This document shows, piece after piece, positions 34,046-41,779 of a stretch of DNA of 45,943 bases. Both the position numbers and the translations under genes were made by a program. Within the stretch, counting starts at the first letter, position 1. Each line of letters begins with the position of its first letter. Location of the stretch: assembly GCA_019637095.1 (NCBI GenBank), contig JAHBWG010000077.1:1-45943 (forward strand). Direction: 5' to 3'. The stretch comes from Sandaracinaceae bacterium. Lineage in GTDB: Bacteria > Myxococcota_A > Polyangia > Polyangiales > Sandaracinaceae. The notes beneath the pieces are model-generated. The model was not told where the DNA came from. It made no database searches and was given only the letters and a program-made list of their open reading frames with translations.

Positions 34046-34388
34046 CGCCGTCGTCTCCGAGCAGGGCGCGCGCATCGAGCTGCGTCGCGAGGTGGCGCAG
34101 CGCCGCGAGCGGCAGCGCCCTCGCGAGATCGACCGCGGGCGGAGCGAGCAGCGCGGGCGCCGGCACCGTCGGCCGCGTCGACACGAGGAGGCGGAGCACA
34201 TCCTCGGGGGCGCTCAGGAGCTCGTACGCCTCACGCACGCGCCGGAAGCCCTCCGCGTCGCGGTCGGGCGGGTGCGCGGTCACGGCGCGCCGGTACGCGC
34301 GCTTGAGCTCGGCGGCGTCGAGCGGCGGCGCGACCCCCAGCGTCTCGAACGCGCGCGCGTAGCGGGCGGACGGCGGCGTCTCGTTCAT
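34035..34388 (-). CDS. Short J-domain protein with HPPD motif
   Basis: 117 residues. Residues about 8-60 fit a J domain: RAFETLGVAPPLDAAELKRA, YRRAVTAHPPDRDAEGFRRV and REAYELLSAP. The usual HPD signature is present as HPPD, with an extra proline. A proline/alanine-rich region follows (STRPTVPAPALLAPPA); there are no zinc-finger or substrate-binding domains of full DnaJ. It would stimulate the neighbouring Hsp70 ATPase. Its start overlaps the stop of the TPR gene (ATGA). Confidence 0.85.
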   Translation of the reverse strand: MNETPPSARYARAFETLGVAPPLDAAELKRAYRRAVTAHPPDRDAEGFRRVREAYELLSAPEDVLRLLVSTRPTVPAPALLAPPAVDLARALPLAALRHLATQLDARALLGDDGDGR

Positions 34389-36559
34389 CGGCGGCGTCCC
34401 TTCTTGCGCTTGCGCGGCTGGCTCGGCCTCGCGAGCTCCTCGACGGGGACACCGAGCAGCTCGGCGACGGCGCCATCCACCGACGCCTGCGTGGGCTCGC
34501 TCGCCAGGAGCCGGTCGATGAACGTCTGCCTCGCCGCGGGGGTGATCCGCTCGCGAATCGACGCCGGGAGCCCGAGCGTGTCGAGCACGTGCGTGAGGAG
34601 CGCGTCGACGAACGCCGGATCCGGGGCCCCCTCGTGCTCGGGGCCCTCACCGACGAAGACGAGCTCGTCCCGATCGGAGTCGGCCAGAACCTCGAGGCAG
34701 ATCTCGGGGTGCAAGGCGTCGTGCGCCTTCTCGAAGACGTCGTCGACCGTGCGCCTCGCGTGAGGCCGGTGGCGCATCGAGCGCTCGGCGCGCTCGATCT
34801 GCCTGCGGGCGAGCCGCGGCGAGAGTCGTCCGAGCAAGACCCCGCCGAGCGCCGCCCCTCGCATCGCCCCCGCGATCGCGGCGACCCCCGCGAGCATCTC
34901 GAGGTCGGCCTCCGGCGGTGGCGTCTCGAAGTGCGCGCGAAGCACCTCGTCGAGCTCGAGGTCGATCGCCGTCAGGAGGATCGCCCGGTTCGACCCGTCG
35001 TTCGCCGCGAGCCGCCGGGCGGCGTACCGCGCGGCGGCCTCGCGCTCGCCCCGCTCGCTCAGCACGTGCAGCACCCCGACGTCGACCGCCTCGCGCTCGT
35101 CGAGCAGGGCCGGGAGGTCGTCGAGGAGCTGCGTCGCCGCGACGGCTGGCGCCTCGGACCGTGCGACTGCCTGGACCCGCTCGCCCGCGCTCCTCGGTTT
35201 GGGCGCGAACTGCGGGCTGCGCGTCGCCGCGAACGCACGGGCCCGATAGCTCTGCAGCGCGTGGCTGGGCACGACCGCGATCACCCGCGCCCACGTCTCG
35301 GGATCGCTCGGCGCGGTCGCGATCACGCGCTCGAGGTGCGCGTCGGCTGCCGCGAGATCGCCCTCCCCGAACCGCGCGTGCGCCCGGTGGAGGTCGAGCG
35401 ACACTCGGAACGGCGTGGTGTCCGCCCACGTCCCCTCGACCGCCGCGAGCGCGCTCGTGAGGAACGTGTCCGCGCGCCCTGGCTCGACGTGTGTCGCCCC
35501 CGCGAGATCGATCAGGACCGCCGCGCGCAGCGCCACGTGCCGCGGGTCCTTCGCGAGCGCGCGCGCGTAGGTCTCGCCCGCGCGCACCAACGTCGACCGA
35601 TGGCGGGGATGCATCGTGGCCCCGCACCGCCCACGCGCCGCCAGCCAGCGGCCGCGCAGACACTCGAGCAGATCGGCGCCGCGCTCGAGCGCGCCGTCGA
35701 ACGCCGCCTCGGCGTCGTCGAACGCGTCCGCGTCGAGGAGCTGGAGGCCGCGCCACCAGAGCGCGTCTGCCGGCCGCTCGAACGCCTCGGGCCCGAGCTC
35801 GGCGAGGCCGAGCCGGAGTCGCTCGCCGTCGCCCATCGACCGCCCCATCGCGGCGAGCGCGTACGGCGCCACCTCGCGCCACCGCTGCGAGAGCGCCCAG
35901 CGCGGCATCGCCTGCGCCATCGCGACGCGCGCGAGCCGCGTCAGCTCCGGCGAGAGCTCGCGGCCGAGCGCCGCGAAGTCTCTCGCGACTGCCTTGGGCC
36001 CGGCGAGCCGCGTCGCGGCGAGCACGAACGCCCGCGCGTCCTTCGCGCCGATCGTCTTGGCGGTGCGCGCGGCCGTGGCGTGGTCGCCCGCCCGGCTCGC
36101 GGTGAGCGCCCGCGCCGCGGTGTACAGGTCGGCGGTGGCCGCGCTGGTGCCGCGCGGCTTGCGGAGCGCCGGCGCGTCCTCCGCCGCGGCGCTGAGCGGC
36201 GCGAGGATGGGCGCGAGCGCGGTGTGGACGGCGGCGAGCTCGGCCACTCGCGCGTCGTCCCCGGCGGCGAACGCCGCGAGCGCCTCCTCGAGCGCCGCGC
36301 GCCGCGAGCGAGGCGCCGACGGAGCCACGAGCCGGCGCGCCTGGTCGAGGTGGCCGGCGCGGCGCAACGCGCCTGCGACCTCCGCGGCCAGATCGTCGAG
36401 CTCGGCAGCCGGCGCGTGCAGCGCGCCTTCTCCGCGCCGCGCGCGCTCGATCGCCTTGGCGGCCTCGCGCGGGTCGCGCGCGGCGAGCGCCCGCAGCGCC
36501 TCCGGCGTGCGGACCGGCGCGGCTTGCAGCGCGCGCTTGCGTCGGTTGCGACGGCTCAC
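34385..36559 (-). CDS. Large TPR-like helical repeat protein of the chaperone operon
   Basis: 724 residues from GTG 36559. It begins with a basic stretch (RRNRRKRALQ) and ends with another (RKRKKGRRR). Between them are many helix pairs with tetratricopeptide-like spacing, for example AFDDAEAAFDGALERGADLL, ETYARALAKDPRHVALRAAV and GDLAAADAHLERVIATAPSD. No enzyme motif is seen. It is first in the operon with J, GrpE and Hsp70, so it may recruit clients or scaffold the complex; that is inference. The two basic ends could bind nucleic acid or ribosomes. A TTATCA element lies 10 bases before the GTG. Confidence 0.8.
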   Translation of the reverse strand: MSRRNRRKRALQAAPVRTPEALRALAARDPREAAKAIERARRGEGALHAPAAELDDLAAEVAGALRRAGHLDQARRLVAPSAPRSRRAALEEALAAFAAGDDARVAELAAVHTALAPILAPLSAAAEDAPALRKPRGTSAATADLYTAARALTASRAGDHATAARTAKTIGAKDARAFVLAATRLAGPKAVARDFAALGRELSPELTRLARVAMAQAMPRWALSQRWREVAPYALAAMGRSMGDGERLRLGLAELGPEAFERPADALWWRGLQLLDADAFDDAEAAFDGALERGADLLECLRGRWLAARGRCGATMHPRHRSTLVRAGETYARALAKDPRHVALRAAVLIDLAGATHVEPGRADTFLTSALAAVEGTWADTTPFRVSLDLHRAHARFGEGDLAAADAHLERVIATAPSDPETWARVIAVVPSHALQSYRARAFAATRSPQFAPKPRSAGERVQAVARSEAPAVAATQLLDDLPALLDEREAVDVGVLHVLSERGEREAAARYAARRLAANDGSNRAILLTAIDLELDEVLRAHFETPPPEADLEMLAGVAAIAGAMRGAALGGVLLGRLSPRLARRQIERAERSMRHRPHARRTVDDVFEKAHDALHPEICLEVLADSDRDELVFVGEGPEHEGAPDPAFVDALLTHVLDTLGLPASIRERITPAARQTFIDRLLASEPTQASVDGAVAELLGVPVEELARPSQPRKRKKGRRR

Positions 36560-36607
36560 GATCGCATGCTGATAATCCGGTCAGCCGTCCCGGCGCAAGC
36601 CTCACGT

Positions 36608-36770
36608 GACGGCGAGCGCCTCGTCGCCGGGCTCGGCGGGTCGACCGGGCGGCCGAGCGCCGCCTCCTGGCGCGCGTCGCGGCATCGATCGCGGCGAGCG
36701 TCGCGGCGCCCGCGCCGGCGCGCGCGGCGAGCGGGCGCCCCGCGATTGGGCGCGGAGCACGGCGGCGCCG
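36608..36770 (-). pseudogene. Decayed partial copy of the pepP locus
   Basis: Bases 36608-36740 align with 30955-31090 inside pepP with only about seven substitutions and gaps of 1 and 4 bases. Bases 36742-36770 align with 31418-31446, just upstream of pepP, with one mismatch. About 330 bases between the two parts are missing. The gaps break the reading frame, though a trace such as GAGAATLAAIDAATRAR can still be read on the minus strand. It is therefore a deleted duplicate of the aminopeptidase locus, now forming most of the spacer between the TPR gene and the next kinase. Confidence 0.85.
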
Positions 36771-36773
36771 GGC

Positions 36774-36779
36774 TATGAT
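36774..36779 (+). promoter_or_regulatory. -10-like TATGAT before the kinase gene
   Basis: TATGAT ends nine bases before the ATG at 36789, just after the pepP remnant. It matches the -10 consensus (TATAAT) at five of six places. There is no Shine-Dalgarno sequence between it and the ATG. Confidence 0.5.
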
Positions 36780-36788
36780 GGCCCCGCG

Positions 36789-38468
36789 ATGAGCGGCCCG
36801 GTCAGCAGAGTCCAGCACGGCGAGGACCCGATGATCGGGCGCGTCATCGACGAGCGCTACCGCGTCCTGCGCCAGCTCGGCGAGGGCGGGATCGGCCGCG
36901 TCTACGTCGCGCAGCACCTGCGGCTCGGGCGCGAGGTCGCGATCAAGACGCTCCTCACGCGCTACGAGAGCATCCCCGTCCTCAAGGAGCGCTTCACGCG
37001 CGAGGCCGCCGCGCTCGCGTCGCTGAACCACCCGAACATCGTCACCGTCACCGACTTCGGCGTCGACGACGGGACGCCCTACCTCGTGATGGAGCTGCTC
37101 GCGGGCGAGGACCTCGCGGCGCTGATCGAGCGGGGCGAGCCGCTCGCGCCGCAGCGCGTGATGCGCATCGTCCGCCAGATGGTCCGCGCGCTCGCGTACG
37201 CGCACGAGCAGAAGCTCGTCCACCGTGATCTCAAGCCGCACAACGTGTTCGTGCGCGCGCTCGGCCCGTACGACGATCACGTCGAGGTGCTCGACTTCGG
37301 GCTCGCGCGCTTCCTCTCCGACGCGTGGAAGAGCGCGCCCAAGCTCACGGCGCAAGGCGCCTTGATCGGGACACCTGCGTACATGGCCCCCGAGCAGGCG
37401 TCGGGGCAGGACGTCGACGCGACGGCGGACATCTACGCGTCGGGGTGCGTGCTCTTCGAGGCGCTCACCGGACGCCGCGTGTTCGAGGGCAAGACCCAGG
37501 CGGACATCATGCGCGCGCACATGCTCACCGACGCGCCCACGCTGCGCGAGGCGGATCCGGGCCTCGCGCCGAGCCCCGCGCTCGACGCGCTCGTCGCGCG
37601 CTGCCTCGAGAAGAGCCCCTCGCGCCGGTACCCGAACGGCCGCGCGCTGCTCGAGGCGCTCGACGCGCTCGGCTGGGATCCCGTCCAGCGCGTCGGACCG
37701 CGCCCGCGCCACGAGGGCGTCGCCCCCTCTGCGATCGCGCCGACGCAGACGTCCACGCGTCCGTCCGGGCCGCTGCCCGCGCAGCCGCACGCGTCCGCCG
37801 GCGCGCCCGCGAACAGCGCGCCGATCGAGCTGCCGACGCGGCGGCTGCCGTGGATCCTCGGCGCGTCGGTCGCCGCCGTGCTGCTCGTCGGGCTCGGCGC
37901 GGGCGGCGTCTACGTGGCGCTCCGCGTCGTCGCGCCTCCCCACCCCCACGCGGTGCCGCTCCCCGCGCCGGTCCAGCTCCCCGTGCCCGACCTGCCGAGC
38001 GTCCCGCCACCCGTCGAGCGGCCGCCCGCGCGCGAGCCGTTCGCCGTCGCGGCGGAGGTCCCCGAGGCGCTGCGCCCGGTCCTCGCCGAGCTCGACGCGG
38101 GCCGCGGGACCTGGCGCGCGCAGATCTCGACGATCAGCCGCTACCAGAGCGCGCACCGCGACGATCCGCTCCCTGCGCTGCTGCTGGGTCGCATCTACAC
38201 GCAGGAAGGGCTCTTCGACCCCGCGCTCACGCAGTACGACGCCGCGTACACGCTCGATGCGTCGGTGCGCGGCGATCCGTCGATGCGCCGCGACCTGATC
38301 CGCATCGCGCGCGACGAGGCGCAGCACGGCAAGGCGGGCGCGCTCATCCGCGACGCGTGGGGCCGCGAGGCGGTCGGCGAGATCGACGCCCAGCTCAGGT
38401 CCGCGGCGATGGGCGCCGACGAGCGCGCGCGGCTCACCGAGCTGCGCGAGTACCTCGCGACGCGCTGA
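36789..38468 (+). CDS. Membrane Ser/Thr protein kinase
   Basis: 559 residues from ATG 36789. The kinase domain spans about 18-290: DERYRVLRQLGEGGIGRVYV, VAIKTLL, KLVHRDLKPHNVFV, EVLDFGLARFL and YMAPEQASGQD; catalytic residues intact. A Pro/Ala linker leads to one membrane helix at about 354-378 (ILGASVAAVLLVGLGAGGVY) and a second Pro-rich linker. The last 140 residues are helical (QISTISRYQSAHRDDPLPAL, YTQEGLFDPALTQYDAAYTL) and look like a TPR-type domain placed outside the cytoplasm. It is divergent from the Hsp70 operon; control of that operon is possible but not shown. Confidence 0.92.
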   Translation: MSGPVSRVQHGEDPMIGRVIDERYRVLRQLGEGGIGRVYVAQHLRLGREVAIKTLLTRYESIPVLKERFTREAAALASLNHPNIVTVTDFGVDDGTPYLVMELLAGEDLAALIERGEPLAPQRVMRIVRQMVRALAYAHEQKLVHRDLKPHNVFVRALGPYDDHVEVLDFGLARFLSDAWKSAPKLTAQGALIGTPAYMAPEQASGQDVDATADIYASGCVLFEALTGRRVFEGKTQADIMRAHMLTDAPTLREADPGLAPSPALDALVARCLEKSPSRRYPNGRALLEALDALGWDPVQRVGPRPRHEGVAPSAIAPTQTSTRPSGPLPAQPHASAGAPANSAPIELPTRRLPWILGASVAAVLLVGLGAGGVYVALRVVAPPHPHAVPLPAPVQLPVPDLPSVPPPVERPPAREPFAVAAEVPEALRPVLAELDAGRGTWRAQISTISRYQSAHRDDPLPALLLGRIYTQEGLFDPALTQYDAAYTLDASVRGDPSMRRDLIRIARDEAQHGKAGALIRDAWGREAVGEIDAQLRSAAMGADERARLTELREYLATR

Positions 38469-38503
38469 GCTGGCGGAGGAGCACCTTCCAGCGTTCCGAC
38501 CTC

Positions 38504-38535
38504 CTCGTCTCCCGTGACGAACGGGAGGTGACGAG
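38504..38535. terminator. Hairpin downstream of the kinase gene
   Basis: CTCGTC and TCCCGT (38504-38515) pair with ACGGGA and GACGAG in 38521-38535, leaving a three-base bulge and the loop GACGA. It begins 35 bases after the kinase stop. There is no T-run. The right arm is nearly repeated at 38749-38764 (AACGGGAGGCGACGAG). Confidence 0.5.
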
Positions 38536-38560
38536 CCCCGGCGTCCACGTCGCCGTTCAC

Positions 38561-38608
38561 GACCACGTCAACGACCACGTCAACGACCACGTCAACGACC
38601 ACGTCAAC
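38561..38608. repeat. 12-bp tandem repeat, four perfect copies
   Basis: The unit GACCACGTCAAC is repeated without error from 38561 to 38608 in the gap between the kinase and the next minus-strand gene. No gene reads through it convincingly. Confidence 0.9.
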
Positions 38609-38640
38609 GCGGCGCCCTCCCGCCGCGCCGCCTCGCGATC

Positions 38641-38712
38641 GTCGCCGTGATCGCGATCGTCGACGTGATCGTGATCGTCGACGTGATCGTGGTCGGCGAC
38701 GTGATCGTGGTC
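38641..38712. repeat. 18-bp tandem repeat, four copies
   Basis: Copies start at 38641, 38659, 38677 and 38695 (for example GTCGACGTGATCGTGATC). The core GACGTGATCGT is nearly the reverse complement of the core ACGACCACGTC of the repeat at 38561-38608, so the two blocks face each other. Apart from these blocks and the hairpin, the gap 38469-38874 holds nothing I can name. Confidence 0.85.
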
Positions 38713-38874
38713 GGCGACGGCTCTGAGGACACCCCCCAGCTGGAAAACGGGAGGCGACGAGTGCGCCTTCGCGCCGGGGGGAAGGCCTCGGCGCAGACGC
38801 CTCGACGGCCGCTCGACCGCGTGGGCGCTCGATCAATCGACAGTCTGCGAGCTCCCGAGGCCCCGAGGCGCGGA

Positions 38875-39705
38875 TCACGGCGCGAGCTCGTAGCGGATCA
38901 GCACGCCGGCGAGGAGCGCGAAGTCCCCGGCGCGCCGCTCGTGCGCGAGGAAGGCGCCCGCGCGCGCGAACGCGAGCACCTCGCCGACCTCGGGCACCGG
39001 CCGCTCGGCGGCGAGCATCACCGCGCCGCCGAGCTGGTGCGACGACCACTCGGAGCGCGGCACGAAGCGCACGTCGTCGTACGCTCCGGCGCGCAGCGCG
39101 AGGCCCGCGGCGAGCGGGATCTCGAGCAGCGCCATCGCCCAGTTACCGAGCACCCAGTCGCTCTGCGCGAGCACGGCGTCGTGGCGCGCGCTGTAGTGGT
39201 AGGGGGCCTCGCCGAGGCGCAGGTGCTCGAGCGACAGCTCGCTCCAGAGGATCGCGCGCAGCGGACCGAGGGGCACCGCGCCCTGGAGCACCGCGCTGAA
39301 CGTCGCCGACCACCCGTGCGCGAGCCCGCCGAGCGCGCCGTCGAGCGGCGGAAGCGACGGAACGTGCGACGCGAAGTAGCCCGCGCCGTCCTGCCCGATC
39401 GGCCACACCACGGCGGCGAGGAGCGCCGCGCGCAGCACGAGGAACGCGAACGGGCTGACCGCGAGGTAGCCGCCGGACATCGAGTAGATCGGCGACGTGT
39501 GGTTGATCAGGCCGGCCTCCGCGTGCGCGCCTGTGAAGAGCAGCTCGCGCGGGTCGCCGAGGTCGGCGCGCGCGGCCACCGCGATCGCGTGCTCCGCGCC
39601 CGTCGGGCCGAGCTGCCCGACGAGGCGCTGCTGGACGACCGGGCGCGCCTGCGCCGCGCCCGCGGCCGGGACGAGGAGGATGAGGAGCGTGAGGCACGAG
39701 CGCAT
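38875..39705 (-). CDS. Exported envelope protein of unknown family
   Basis: 276 residues from ATG 39705. The signal peptide is CLTLLILLVPAAGAAQA. The mature protein has hydrophobic patches (FAFLVLRAALLAAVVWPIG) and alternating stretches (SGGYLAVSPF, GWSATFSAVLQGAVPLG, WSSHQLGGAVMLAAERPVP) that would suit a small outer-membrane barrel. I do not recognise the family. It is divergent from the START-domain gene, whose leader is a mirror image of its own, which suggests shared control. Confidence 0.7.
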   Translation of the reverse strand: MRSCLTLLILLVPAAGAAQARPVVQQRLVGQLGPTGAEHAIAVAARADLGDPRELLFTGAHAEAGLINHTSPIYSMSGGYLAVSPFAFLVLRAALLAAVVWPIGQDGAGYFASHVPSLPPLDGALGGLAHGWSATFSAVLQGAVPLGPLRAILWSELSLEHLRLGEAPYHYSARHDAVLAQSDWVLGNWAMALLEIPLAAGLALRAGAYDDVRFVPRSEWSSHQLGGAVMLAAERPVPEVGEVLAFARAGAFLAHERRAGDFALLAGVLIRYELAP

Positions 39706-39707
39706 GC

Positions 39708-39776
39708 GGCGGGGATGCGCGGACGCGGCGTCGCGGCTCGCCGTGAGCCGCCGCACGCGGCTCGCGCATCCCCGCC
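39708..39776. promoter_or_regulatory. 14-bp perfect inverted repeat forming the leaders of two divergent genes
   Basis: GGCGGGGATGCGCG (39708-39721) is the reverse complement of CGCGCATCCCCGCC (39763-39776). Each arm ends two bases before a start codon (39705 minus, 39779 plus), so both transcripts share the leader CGCGCATCCCCGCC-NN-ATG. A further short hairpin CGGCTC-GCCGT-GAGCCG (39734-39750) sits between the arms. Confidence 0.7.
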
Positions 39777-39778
39777 TC

Positions 39779-40393
39779 ATGACACGTCGACGCAGCGCGC
39801 TCGCCGCGCTCCTGTTCTCCCTCTCGCTCGGCGCCTCCGCGCTCGCCCAGCCGTCGAGCGCGTTCAGCGACGCCGAGCGGCGCAGCCTCCTCGCGGGCGA
39901 GCTCGTGCGGCGCGACCAGGCGCGCACCGAGGGGCGCTACCAGCTCTTCGGCGGCGCGAGCTGGATCCGCATCCGCGCGCCGATCGATCGCGTCTGGGCC
40001 ACGGTGCGCGATCCGAACATCTACCCCCGGCTGATCCCGTCGCTCGCGCGCGTGCGCGTCGTCGAGCGCGACGGTGACGAGGTCGTGCTGCTGATGCACC
40101 ACGAGTACGCGATCGCCGCGACCGACTACCACGCGCGCATGACCTTCGACGAGGCGGAGCACACGGTGCGCTTCGAGCTCGACCGGCGGCGCCCTTCGGA
40201 GGTGCGCGCAGGGCGCGGCTTCCTCTCGCTGAGCGCGTACCGCGGCGACACGATCGTGGCGTGGGGGATGCTCGCGGACGTGGGTGCCGGCGCGATCCAG
40301 CAGGTCTTCGGGCCGTTCCTCAACGACTGGCTGCTCAAGCCGCCGCGCTGTCTGCGCGACGAGGTGGAGCCGGGGAGGGTCAACGAGTGTTGA
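39779..40393 (+). CDS. Exported START/SRPBCC-domain protein
   Basis: 204 residues from ATG 39779. Signal peptide AALLFSLSLGASALAQ. The mature part fits the START/polyketide-cyclase-like fold that binds hydrophobic ligands: IRIRAPIDRVWATVRDPNIY (typical opening), YPRLIPSLARVRVVE, HEYAIAATDYHARMTFD and AWGMLADVGAGAIQQVFGPF. Probably a periplasmic lipid- or small-molecule-binding protein. Its stop overlaps the next start by one base (TGATG). Confidence 0.82.
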   Translation: MTRRRSALAALLFSLSLGASALAQPSSAFSDAERRSLLAGELVRRDQARTEGRYQLFGGASWIRIRAPIDRVWATVRDPNIYPRLIPSLARVRVVERDGDEVVLLMHHEYAIAATDYHARMTFDEAEHTVRFELDRRRPSEVRAGRGFLSLSAYRGDTIVAWGMLADVGAGAIQQVFGPFLNDWLLKPPRCLRDEVEPGRVNEC

Positions 40394-40932
40394 TGCGTGC
40401 GATCCGTCGCCCCGGCCCGTGGCTGGTGCTCGCGTTCCTCGTCGGCGCCTTCGCGCTCGAGCGCTGGGTGCGCTCGATCGGCGGGCCGGAGGCGCTCGTC
40501 GAGCGGTTCGGCCTCGGCGCGCCCGCCGTGATGATCGTCATCCAGGCGGCGCTGAGCGCGGCGCCGTTCCCGAGCGAGCTCTTCGCGCTCGTCAGCGCGG
40601 CGAGCTACGGCTGGCTCGCGGGCAGCGTGATGACGTGGGCGGGCTGGACGCTCGGCTCGATGATCCAGTACGCGCTCGCGCGGCGCGGCGCCGCCGACGT
40701 CTCGCTCGACGAGCGGCTCGCGCGCGTGCCCGGCTGGCTGCGGCGGCTTCCGGTCACGCACCCGGCGTTCCTCGTGTGCGTGCGCTGGCTGCCGATGGGC
40801 TTCCACCTCGCGAACCTCGCGGCGGGCGCGCGCGGGGTCCCGGCGCGCCGCCAGCTCTGGATCGCCGCGGTCGGCTCCGTGCCCGGCGCGGTCCTCTGGG
40901 CCGGCATCGGCGCGGGCGTGAGGCTCCTGTGA
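40393..40932 (+). CDS. DedA/VTT-like (TVP38/TMEM64) membrane protein
   Basis: 179 residues from ATG 40393. There are four or five hydrophobic segments. SAAPFPSELFALVSAASYGW and TWAGWTLGSMIQYALARRGA correspond to the re-entrant regions of the VTT family, and CVRWLPMGFHLANLAAGA carries the conserved arginine and glycine region. Members flip or move lipids across membranes. It is coupled to the START gene upstream and to the SDR gene downstream (GTGA overlap). Confidence 0.85.
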   Translation: MRAIRRPGPWLVLAFLVGAFALERWVRSIGGPEALVERFGLGAPAVMIVIQAALSAAPFPSELFALVSAASYGWLAGSVMTWAGWTLGSMIQYALARRGAADVSLDERLARVPGWLRRLPVTHPAFLVCVRWLPMGFHLANLAAGARGVPARRQLWIAAVGSVPGAVLWAGIGAGVRLL

Positions 40933-41759
40933 GCCTGGCCGGCAAGCGCGTCGCGGTGACCGGCGCGAACACCGGCGTCGGCCGCGCCACCGCCGAGGCG
41001 CTCGCGGCGGAGGGAGCCGAGGTCGTGCTCGTGTGCCGCAGCGCCGCGCGCGCCCGAGCCGCGCTCGACGCGGTCGGCGCGCGCGGCTCGCTCGTGGTCG
41101 CGGATCTCGCGTCGCTCGAGAGCGTGCGCGAGGCGGCGCGGGTGCTCTCGGCGCGCCCGCTCGACGCGCTCGTCCTCAACGCCGCGGTCGCGGGGGCGCG
41201 CGGGCTGACCGCGGACGGCTTCGAGCTCGCGTTCGGCACCAACCACCTCGGCCACTTCCTGCTCGCGCGCCTGCTCGAGCCGGCGCTCGCCTTGGACGCG
41301 CGCGTCGTGCACCTCGGCTCGGGCGCCCACGAGCGCGTGCGCGCGCTCGACCTCGACGCGCTCGCGCGCCCGACCCGCTCGCGCACCGGCGTCGCCGAGT
41401 ACGCGGTGAGCAAGCTCTGCGTCATGCTCTTCCACCAAGAGCTCGCGCGGCGCTTCGAGGGCACCGGCCGCCGCAGCGTCGCCGCCGATCCCGGCGACGT
41501 CGCGTCGGAGGCGTACCGCAACGTCCCTTGCCTCGTGCGTTGGCTCGTCACGGCGCGCATGAAGCCGCCCTCCGAGGGCGCGCGCCCGACGCGCTTCTGC
41601 CTCGGCTCGGAGCGCGCCCAGAACGGCCGCCTCTACGACGCGAACGGCGAGCGCGCCCCGAGCCTCCTCGCGCGCGACGCGGCGCTCGCCGCCGCGCTGT
41701 GGGCGCGCAGCGAGGCGTGGACCGGCCTGCGCGCGCTCGGGCCCCTCATGGAGGCCTGA
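40929..41759 (+). CDS. Short-chain dehydrogenase/reductase (retinol dehydrogenase-like)
   Basis: 276 residues from a GTG at 40929 that overlaps the preceding stop. Cofactor motif VAVTGANTGVGRATAEAL; VLNAAVA in place of NNAG; FGTNHLGHFLLARLL; and the catalytic YAVSK. The later DPGDVASEAYRN is typical of the WW-oxidoreductase/retinol-dehydrogenase-like branch. It should oxidise or reduce a hydroxyl/ketone of a lipid-like substrate, consistent with the START and VTT partners. Convergent with the repeat lipoprotein gene, 20 bases away. Confidence 0.9.
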   Translation: MSLAGKRVAVTGANTGVGRATAEALAAEGAEVVLVCRSAARARAALDAVGARGSLVVADLASLESVREAARVLSARPLDALVLNAAVAGARGLTADGFELAFGTNHLGHFLLARLLEPALALDARVVHLGSGAHERVRALDLDALARPTRSRTGVAEYAVSKLCVMLFHQELARRFEGTGRRSVAADPGDVASEAYRNVPCLVRWLVTARMKPPSEGARPTRFCLGSERAQNGRLYDANGERAPSLLARDAALAAALWARSEAWTGLRALGPLMEA

Positions 41760-41779
41760 GCGCGCGTCAGGTGCTCACG

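Noticed and set aside
34647-38327. 1226-codon minus-strand open frame
   Set aside because: It overlaps the TPR gene in another frame and the kinase gene in antisense. The only meaningful part is the pepP remnant near 36608-36770, reported separately.
38641-38712. Coding repeat of a secreted fibre protein
   Set aside because: The frame through the repeat has no signal peptide or family features and the neighbouring gene clearly starts elsewhere, at 39705.
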